Origin: Rhododendron vialii
Taxonomy: Eukaryota; Streptophyta; Magnoliopsida; Ericales; Ericaceae
Direction: 5' to 3'
Assembly (NCBI RefSeq): GCF_030253575.1
Contig: NC_080568.1
Location: forward strand, 8,295,501 to 8,359,500
Length of the DNA stretch: 64,000 nt
The notes beneath the pieces are model-generated. The model worked only from the letters and a program-made list of their open reading frames with translations. It did no database searches and was not told the DNA's origin. This document shows, in pieces, positions 55,637 through 64,000 of the stretch. Each line of letters opens with the position of its first letter. The stretch's first letter is position 1. The translations under genes and the position numbers were made by a program.

Positions 55637-58107
55637 TTAGAAACGCCTGTCAATAGTAACCTTCAATCCATGTGCCATTGACAGAATTGTCATCATGCGG
55701 TACTTCACTGGATGCCCTGGCACTAAGCTGAATTTGAAAAACCTACACAAAATAGCCAGAGCCATCTTCATTTGGAGATATGCTGAGTCCTTCCCTAGGC
55801 ATATCCTTGGCCCTGCCTGCGTATCAAAGACAAGAAGAATTTTAAACAAAGTCGAGGTCAAATTTGCATCTTCAACTGAGATCTGTAATGCAAGTTTGGA
55901 AAAGAGGCATAATATAGGTTTAACCGAGGTTGGACAATATTTACCGCTTCATCATTTAAAGAATACCTGGAAGGCAGTGAACTTGAATGGAGATGCATTC
56001 TGGAAATATCCCTCTTTGAGCCATCTCTCAGGGTTAAATGAAGCTGCATCGGGACCCCAGTTGTACTCCATTCTTCCCATTGAATATGGAACATAAGTCA
56101 CCAATCCTCCTGCCTTAACTTTGGTTCCATTAGGTAAAACATCATCGTCCAAGATGCCTTTCGGATCCTACAAACCCTCAAATTTGTGCGCTTAGAGTTC
56201 TTTTGGGTTGCATTTTTCGTAATTCATCGTGCTAGTCTTTTATGATCGCCATAAAAATGACACAAAATCAATTTGTGTGGACATCAATGCTATACTTTAT
56301 CTGTGAAATGAAGGTGGCAGGCACCTGGCTTGGTTCCTATGATTCGTGAAAACAAATATTTTTTTGTCCAACTGTTTTTTGGAAACATTTCTGAAAACAA
56401 TGAACTTTTCACCGAAAGCCTAAAGAGTATGTTTTTGAATTTCCCAAGCAGTTTTTGCTGAAAAATGGATTGCTTTTTCTTCTTAAACATGCGCATTGTT
56501 TTTGACACGTGTTTTTCTTCTCGGAAATAATAAGTTTTGCTCCTTTTTGATTTTGCATTCTATCTAGTCAACTGAGATACCTGAGGGACTGCCGGGTACA
56601 ATCGGAGTGTCTCTGTGACCACTGCATGTAAATAGGATAGTCTTCCCAACGAGTCATATGTTAGCAGTCCAGCAAATTGTGTTACTCTTTGATTGAATGT
56701 TTCAGAATCCTCTATGTCATACTGAATCAACGAGACCTTTTCCTCTTTCGCCCTTTCTTCCTCTAATGTTGTGAGCTCTGAGTACAGCTTGTCTGCTACA
56801 TGGGCGTTGCTCATTATCATGTATATGGCCCAAGAGAGAGTTGTGGCTGTCGTGTCGCGGCCAGCAATTACAAAATTCAGGACAATATCTCTGAGGCTTT
56901 TATCGGTTATGTTGTTTTCTGGGTCTTTCCCTAGCTCAATAAATCTTGATAATATATCATGCTTAACCTGATCATTTCCATTTACAGATGTCATTTCAGC
57001 TTTAGAGGTTGCAACATTTTTCACTTCATGAAAGGGAGAAAGGGCTTCAGGAACTGAATTACCTTTTCGCTTTTGCTCGACTCTCCAGTTGCTTCTATCT
57101 CTGCCTTCCTTTTCCAAATAACCGAGTAAGTGAAATCATCGACGATTTTGATGCTCTGGTCAAGCACTGCTTCCGAACCCACGTTAAGAAATTTCTTTAT
57201 TTTCCACAATGGGTCAATGAACCGAAGAGTTACAATAATATTTGCAATATCAAATGCCCGAGCAAAGGAGTTGTCTGGTAGATGGGGGGCCAATGTCCCT
57301 ATTTCTACACCAAATCCCACCTTGCATATGGAGTCCAAAGTCATCCTCATGAACAACTCCTAGAAACCAAAAAACATGTGGAAATCAAAATCTTGTACCA
57401 AATAGTACTGACAACGCGATAGGATGGTTTCGCTTCATCAGCGTTTTTACCTGAATGTCTATTTGTTCGCTGTGGAGAGATGCTTTGTTTAGAATAGAAG
57501 AGAGCTTAAGGCTATAATCTCTGAATACTAGAGTGCTGAAATCCCTCAGGTTTTTGGATGCAAACTCGAAGCTTGCCGTCTTCCTTTGTTTCCTCCATAG
57601 CTCACCATCTACATTGAAAATACCATCTCCCAGCAACACCTCCATGTAGGAGCGATATACTTCACCCTGGAACAGAATTAGGAAACATCAAGAAACAAAA
57701 GTATTTACGTGAGAGTTAGATTATGTGCGGTTCAGTCAGACAATCAGAAAACTTAGAGCAGAACACTAGAAAAACTGAGAATGTTTCACCTTTGGGTAAT
57801 TCGCGAAGTTGGTCTTCAGGACATGCTCAACGTTAGCAGGATCAGCAATGTAAGTATACGTGGTGAATGGCATCGGCACCACCACAGTTTCCGACTCGGA
57901 GAGGTACTTCAGAATCCAGTCGTGCATCCTATTGTAATTCATGAACTGTTCAATCGCTGCCCCGACGAGCGGCCACGTTTTCGGGCCTATTTTGTTTCTC
58001 TGATTCCATCTGTGGATTAATACCCATGATATTAACATGCATGCTATAATTGAGATTCCCATGTTGTATCCATCTGTTGAGAAAGGAATGGGAATTTCTT
58101 GTTCCAT
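55637..58107 (-). CDS. CYP704: Cytochrome P450, CYP704 family, six exons
   Basis: Minus-strand exons 57790-58107, 57451-57666, 57063-57359, 56581-56967, 55967-56167 and 55637-55816 are all phase 0 and give 532 residues. An N-terminal membrane anchor (GISIIACMLISWVLI) leads to the Pro-containing hinge (KIGPKTWPLVG). The I-helix motif is AGRDTTATTLSW, the ExxR motif ETLR in VVTETLRLYPAVPQ, the PERF-like region FNPERWL, and the haem loop FQAGPRICLG, formed across the last intron with the cysteine ligand intact. GEVYRSYMEVLLGDGIFNVD and the overall pattern match CYP86-clan fatty-acid omega-hydroxylases of the CYP704 family; the subfamily (704C-like is my guess) and substrate are inferred. Exon 4 starts after an acceptor with a weak pyrimidine tract (ATGATCAG). 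An upstream in-frame ATG at 58290 would put about 60 residues before the anchor and is unlikely. Confidence 0.9.
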
Positions 58108-58176
58108 CTGAGGGAAAAAAGAAAGAAGATGAAAGAAGAGCAATGTAGTACAAATGGGCTTCAGAGGGCATTGTTT

Positions 58177-58185
58177 CTTATAAAG
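58177..58185 (-). promoter_or_regulatory. TATA box of the CYP704 gene
   Basis: CTTTATAAG on the minus strand lies about 70 bp upstream of the ATG at 58107, leaving room for a short leader. Confidence 0.5.
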
Positions 58186-58844
58186 TATTGTGGTGAAGAA
58201 GTGGGTGAGACGTAGGTGGCTAATGAATGAGTAATTATTCAATAGTCCGAGAGCATCGCCATGTGATGTTCCGGACCACTCTAGAACCATACATTAAATT
58301 ATGCGGGATTCATATACTTAGTCGTGAACCCCACCAAAATTTGTGGTTGTGGAGTGGTCTAGAGCACCATGTCTCCCGAACTGCTGAATAATTTCACTTG
58401 ATTAAGTTGGTATAAAATCTGTTGTAACATTCTTTGTGGCGTAGGATTATTAATGGTTTCATACCACTGGCAGCTCTAACCTAATTTGAACAATCGCAAG
58501 TACGTGATCCGCATTTCTAGCTCATTTCTTTATTGTCTGGAAGAAAGCATTTCTATCTCATTTCTTATTTTTGGAAGAAAAACACAACATACATGAGTTT
58601 TCATTTGCGGAGAAAAATTTACACGATGATGAAATAAAGGCCTATTTGTCACTGTGAATTCGACGGAGTGGAGCAATGTTTTGAAAATCGAGCCAGTGAA
58701 TGAAATGGGTCATCGGTTTCAACTGCCGGATAAAATGGGTTGAACCGTGGTGCCATATTACGTAATGAATATATAATTTTATAAGCTAATATACTAGTAC
58801 TAAGCTGAAATATTTCTATTGCTGTGTATCCAAAAATGAAACGG

Positions 58845-59168
58845 TATATATAGATAAACCGGTTCGGGTTAACCAACACAGTCCAGTTCGATGGTTCAAC
58901 TGCTTGTTTTACTTATTACACGACAAAGCGGTTCTATTCATGAAACAGCTTTGGGCGGTTAACCAGACTGGATTAGGGACCGGTAGGAACGGCAAATAAA
59001 ATGTATATATAAATGCACCGGTTCGAGGGTCAACCAACATGGTCCAGTTCGATCAGTTCAATTGTTCAACAGCTGGTTGTACTTACTATTACACGACAAA
59101 GCGGCTCTATTCATGAAACAGTTTTGGGCGGTTCACCAGGACCAGAGACCGGTAGGAACGGCACTAAT
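58845..59168. repeat. Two tandem copies of about 155-165 bp with CCGGTT motifs
   Basis: Units at 58845-58998 and 59003-59168 share ACCGGTTCG, CCAGTTCGAT, ACACGACAAAGCGG, CTATTCATGAAACAG, TTTGGGCGGTT and ACCGGTAGGAACGGCA in order. AACCGGTT-type repeats suggest the subterminal part of a hAT-like element. Confidence 0.75.
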
Positions 59169-61239
59169 GTGGAGGGCCAAGTTTCCCAAGGTCGAGCCAC
59201 TGAACTCGGCGTGGCAGGCCCAAAGCCTGCATGGGGGAATAGGCCGTATTAAGAAATGGCTGAACGGGTGGGTCCTAAGACTTGGGCTGAATACGGGGAG
59301 AGGATTGCCCGATTGACGACCCTAAGCTAGCTGGAGATGAGTCCGTAAGCAATAACTTATGGATCACTGAGAGAGGCATGAAGTCGTTAGAGAGGCACAG
59401 ATTTTTCGAGGTGTTTGTAGGGTAAGTCACTCTACTCTATATAAAGTAAAGTATGTGATGTAAAGCTAGGGAGGTTTTTCAACTTACGTCCATTCTTGAA
59501 ATTTACTTTCTTTGATGGGGGCTGATTTTTTTTTATCAGCAAAAGAAAGGTTTTCATACCATTAATAAAAATTATACAAAACAAAAATCGTGTAGTAATA
59601 CACCAGGGAGCATCATGCAGAAACGGTGGTACCTCACCTATCACTACACCTCATATCCATTTTAAAAAAAAAAACAGAAAAGAAACACACCCAAAGGTTG
59701 GTAAGACACTAACAAAAGGGAAAATAACAGCCTAGGACGTGTTTTGATGATTAATACCGGCCAAGGACATGCTGGGAACAATAGTTAATGCTGAAAATAT
59801 TCTTATCGGGTATTAATTACCAAAACAAGTCTTTGGCTGTCATTTTCCAAAAAAAAAAAAACCTAGCCCAAAACAAAAGGGCTAGGCCCAAACACCAAAA
59901 CAAACCCTAAATCTACAGCAGCCCCTAAACCAAACCCTACGCTACTGCAGCCACCAACTTCGGAGAGTGCCATTCGACCAACTACCGACTGGTAGGCACT
60001 AACGTTGCCGTTCATTGTGCAATTAGCCCGCCCGAGAGAGAAGCTGGACGAGAAGGCAATTGCTTGCACGGATGACTTCGCCATCAAACTTTGGATTGAG
60101 AATTTTCATGTCACATGTATGTTTTTTTTATCACATCACTGTATCTGAAGTTTCTGTATGCCAATTATATTTGCTCGATATTCAAATTACATACTTGATG
60201 TATTCGTGGAATTGGTGTATTGTTATACATGCCAATATGCCGAAGGTGTCGGAACTTTGCTCCGTTTTAATTAATTGAGCCCTTGGTAGTAGACGGCGGG
60301 GTGGGGTCAGTTCATTTAAGTAAGTATGAAAGTAAACCCACATGACTGGTCATGCAGTGTGTAATGGCGGCTCAAGCTAATCCATAAGAGCTCCATAATT
60401 AGTGCAAATTAAGGTGCATGATTGGTTAGCTAATTAAGTTCATTAAAAAAACATGACGTGTCAAACTGTCAACTCCAATTAATGACGTAGTTGGTGCAAA
60501 CTAAGGTGATTGGTTAGCTAATAGTAGTAATTAGTATTTATTTTAGTCAAATGCATGCACCTACTGTGTACCGTTTGAATTTCAAACTCTTCAATTTTTT
60601 TCCACCAGCTCTTTTGAAGCATATATATATGGCCTGGGAATCTTATCTTATCATTAATTTTAACTTTTGCTCCTTTTCAGCTAAAAGACAACTCAATTGT
60701 AAGAAAAAAGTTTCCATCATCTTGCTATAGCCCATTTGACCATGCCACTCGTGGCCTCGTATATATTCCTATTTTCTTGACGTATCGCATCAATGCACAC
60801 CCTGAGAAACCGGGAAAATGACCTACTCCTGATTAGAGCTGCAGACGAAACGAGCTGCTTACAGGCATATCGTGGCTCTGCTCGTGGCTCGAAGGTGCGC
60901 TTGTTAGGGGCGCCTCAGCTCGTGACCCGAATCCACGTTACGGTTAATTGAAAACGGCCATTGCATGTTGTTTACGCAAAAAAGAGGGGTTTGTGAAACA
61001 TCTGCCGAAGAAATTTTAGTTCAATAATTATATAACCACATATACTCACAGAAACACTTTACACACATATTCATATCTTTTGGTAGGTTTCATACACACT
61101 GGAGTTGTAATTTATGTGGACCCCAATGTGAATGTAAGTGAGTTTGTGTAAGTGTTTGTGATTGTAGAATAATTGATGTTGACAATATCAATCATTAGTT
61201 TCATATAGGTCAATTGATTTGAGCTGTTGTAAAATTGTA
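59169..61239. other. Intergenic between CYP704 and NAC genes
   Basis: At 59522-59650 the minus strand reads TGGTATGAAAACCTTTCTTT then GCTGATAAAAAAAAA, a probable LINE 3' tail in minus orientation. Elsewhere AT-rich DNA, an A-tract at 59850-59861 and no exon or RNA gene that I can support. Confidence 0.4.
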
Positions 61240-61477
61240 CCCCCTCCGTTCTATTTTTATTGTCCATTATTCTGTTTGTCTTTTTTTATATCTTTTGCAT
61301 ATATCTTCTAGGGTGGATCTTGAAAAATATGCAATATGGAAATTGTTTGATAGATTTCGGTCAATTCTATAATACAAAGTTTTCAAAATTATGAAAAATA
61401 TTATAAATTGAAAGATATAAACAATTAAAAAATTACATGCAATTCAAAAATGGATAATGAAAATAAGACGGAGGGAG
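61240..61477. mobile_element. Stowaway/mariner-like MITE with TA target duplication
   Basis: Begins CCCCCTCCGTTCTATTTTTA and ends ATAAGACGGAGGGAG, inverted relatives, flanked by TA at 61238-61239 and 61478-61479. 238 bp, non-coding. Confidence 0.8.
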
Positions 61478-61479
61478 TA

Positions 61480-62029
61480 TCTTTTATTTTTTTTTTCAAT
61501 CGATTGGAGAAATCATTTATATTTTGTATGAATTACAAAGTACAAACTCGGGATACTACAACATTTGTGAGAGTCCACAAAATAACTAAGTCCAATAACT
61601 CAACTAATATATGTAATAAATAAGCCCATCATAGGTAAAAAACAAAGAAAGAAAAGAAAATTCTCTCTAATGAGATGCAAGAATCTTGGTCAACCGCGGT
61701 AGTCCCTAACTATTTAGACCTGAATCTATAATATAACAGTTTCTCATGTTCCAAATTAATCAAATAGAGACCAGCCAGTGCATCAATTTTGCCAAAGAAA
61801 GTCATAATAACACTGCCTTATTTATTTATATTTACCTTTACCAAACTGCAATTTGAAAATGTCCATTCCCACTTCAAGACGCATGTAAAATACTCCTATT
61901 TGCTTTCATTGAACTTAAAAAGACTTTTTTACATTTTTGTAACAATTGTCGTACCCAATCAAGCCTAATTAACAAACTCGATTAAACATTATTAAATTTT
62001 TATATGATAAAAATCCTAAGCAAGTAGCA
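61480..62029. other. 3' flank of the NAC gene
   Basis: AT-rich DNA downstream of the NAC stop codon, presumably 3' UTR and intergenic. No distinct element. Confidence 0.4.
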
Positions 62030-63693
62030 TCATTCGAATTGGAACACTGGATTCACAAAAATGGGCTGTTCGTTGTGGTTAGCTTCGAACTTCACTGAAT
62101 CCATGTAATGGAACGGCACTTCACCAAACTGGAATTTCTGGATCGCGCCGGGGCCGTTTTCGGAGACGCCCGCGATGTTCTGGTAATTGTCGTACGCTGA
62201 TGAGTTGTAAGAATTGTCGTTCAACAGCTGAGGAAGTGAGCCCAAGCAATCCAATTCCCATAGGCGAGAGAGTGAGAAATTCCTCGGAATTTTTAGTGTT
62301 TGTGAGTCAACTGTTGCATCATTTGTAGGCTCTGTTTGGGCACATGATTCTTCGACTCTTTGCTCCTCTGTTCTTCCCATGCTTTTCTTTTTGTAGATCC
62401 TACATAGGACCCAATCATCCAACTGAAACGCACAAACACAAACAATGGTCAAATCAACTACGAGAAGTATATCATTGCAAGATTTTTTTGGTAACGTAAG
62501 TGTTCGTTCGGATTAGCTTATACGCACCTCGAATAATTTTGAGGGCTCCCCCACCTACTCACGGGGAGCCCATTTAAAGCAGGAGAATAATTGATGTGGT
62601 GGTGGTACTTTTGTAATAAATGGAACTTAAGTGGGTCATCTTTAAAAACAATGGTGTGCTAAAACCGCAAATGATTTGAGAACAAAATCTTTTAGGGTAG
62701 GGATTTTCATCCGCATTTTTAACATTTGAAATTACGACAGTGCCCATTCACTTACGAAAAATTCTGTGAACATGAAATGGTACTGCTGTAAATTTAGATG
62801 AATAGAAATAAATTGAGTGCCCATGTTAAAAAAGAGAGTGAAAATTAATAGGAAAAAAAAAATCACGTGGATAAGTATAGCAGAGCTGCAGAAGTGGTTT
62901 TGAAACTATGACCCAGTGCATATATATTTTGGTTTAAAACGTAATTGATAAAAAAATATCGAAAGAAATGGGTGTTTTGGTCCAAAATGAAAATATCACT
63001 AAAGATGACATCATTGGTGTATAAAGAAATCTGCACAAAACTTCTAGTTCTATATGTTAACTTTTCTCATTGTATAGCATTAAGTAGGATTATTAACCGG
63101 ACGAAACTATTCGAGTTTGAGCTCGTGTTTGTTCGTTAAAAAGCTTGAATGATTCGTCACATAAACCAACAAAGCTTGAACAATTTTTTGAAGCTCATTA
63201 AGATTTCAAACCAAACACGAACGAGCTATTACTTGGCCTGTTTGGTTTATAACGTATAAAAATTCAAACTACTCAACATCAACTTGTGTTTGACTTCGTT
63301 AAAAGATCATTTGAGATCGGCTTCGTTTGACTTGTTTATCACCTCAAAACTATTAAAAGAATATTTATTAATAACCTCAATCTAGCATATATGACGAAAG
63401 CTAGCTTACCCTCATTGACCCATTTTGCCTGCTAATTTGCCTAGTTGAATCACTCATTATCCGATACTCATGCATAATCCAATCTGTCTTAATACCCTTC
63501 GGTGGCTTCCCCTTGTAAAACACAAGAGCCTTCTTCACCCCCACATACTTGGATCCACTGTGAATGGACTTGTCTGTTCCGGTGGCCTTCCAATAACCCG
63601 ATACCGCCGCCCTATTGGGCCGGGCCCCGTTCGGGTACTTCCGGTCTCGTGGGCTGAAGAAGTACCATTCGTTTTCCCCGAATCCTGCCTTCT
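62030..63693 (-). CDS. NAC transcription factor, NAP/NAC29-like, 3' two exons (5' end outside window)
   Basis: Minus-strand exons 63410-63693 and 62030-62422 are visible; the first exon lies beyond 64000. The upstream exon holds NAC subdomains C and [21 protein letters not shown], then [34 protein letters not shown] and DWIMHEYR. The last exon opens with subdomain [15 protein letters not shown], followed by an acidic and Asn/Ser-rich region ([29 protein letters not shown]) as expected for the activation domain, ending VNPVFQFE. The introns interrupt the domain at the usual NAC positions. The GTDK-IHSGS and [12 protein letters not shown] features fit the NAP (ANAC029) clade, known for senescence and ABA responses; clade assignment is from memory. 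Intron 2 is 987 bp. Confidence 0.88.
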
Positions 63694-64000
63694 CTGCACT
63701 CCACAGGGTACAAAATCAAGTTAAGTTCCATGTAACTTGTATTGGTGTTTAATTTGCAAACATAATATGTGTCCTAATAGTATTGCGATATAATTTGTAC
63801 GATTTAAAAATAGTATTTCATTGAAACTGCAACGAGGCATTGAGTGTTTTAATCAGAGATAAACTGAGCACAGAAGATCAGATTCTTAATATACGAGAAA
63901 GAAATACTATATAGATACAGAACATTCTCACAGTATTTCTGGTGTTCTGTATTAGTTGAAGTGCACATAAAGCCTTTTTTTTTTTTTTTTTTGTTGATTA

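Noticed and set aside
56290-56540. Transposon in P450 intron 4
   Set aside because: Short AT-rich inverted matches are present, but no convincing ends or target duplication.
57009-57281. 90-codon plus-strand frame within the P450 region
   Set aside because: Antisense shadow of CYP704 exon 3.

Overview
The window is nuclear DNA of a flowering plant, most likely a eudicot. It is AT-rich, with widely spaced intron-containing genes, CT/GA-rich leaders, many MITE-type transposons, a conserved miR169 hairpin and a decayed plastid tRNA insertion. I cannot name the species. Exon models below were built by reading GT-AG borders, phase and protein conservation by eye.

Layout: 1-5.9 kb holds an unidentified decayed reading frame (minus), a diverged 143-bp tandem duplication and one coding exon (minus) of a conserved plant protein, probably a RING-type ligase, with a probable leader exon near 5.8 kb. 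5.9-13.6 kb is transposon territory: a 1.4-kb TIR element, a Mutator-type foldback with 9-bp target duplication, a LINE 3' end split by another element, and a local duplication whose second copy is interrupted by an 889-bp TIR element. 14.0-20.6 kb (minus) is a six-exon plastid-targeted SAM methyltransferase with a MITE-packed first intron. 22.9-27.4 kb (plus) is a four-KH-domain RNA-binding protein. 27.4-33.5 kb is intergenic and includes a decayed plastid trnR-ACG. 33.9-34.2 kb (plus) is a MIR169 precursor. 40.2-41.7 kb (plus) is a Casparian strip membrane protein (CASP). 42.8-43.6 kb (minus) is a PsbQ-like lumenal NDH subunit. 47.5-53.2 kb (plus) is a DUF962/Mpo1-like gene whose 4.9-kb first intron carries two decayed extra copies of the exon-1 end and four transposons, one nested in another. 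53.9-55.4 kb is a small non-autonomous LTR retrotransposon. 55.6-58.1 kb (minus) is a six-exon CYP704-type cytochrome P450. 62.0-64.0 kb (minus) is the 3' two exons of a NAP-type NAC transcription factor that runs off the window.

The genes do not form a pathway; they are ordinary neighbours (lipid hydroxylation, endodermal barrier, photosynthetic electron flow, RNA binding, nutrient/stress microRNA, senescence-type transcription factor). The most unusual structure is the DUF962 locus: an internal triplication of an exon end, transposons dated relative to it by their target duplications, and a second copy of the gene's 3' flank 8.5 kb upstream that points to a lost tandem paralogue. I found no CRISPR array, rRNA or intact tRNA gene, and no clear evidence of a wholly new system.
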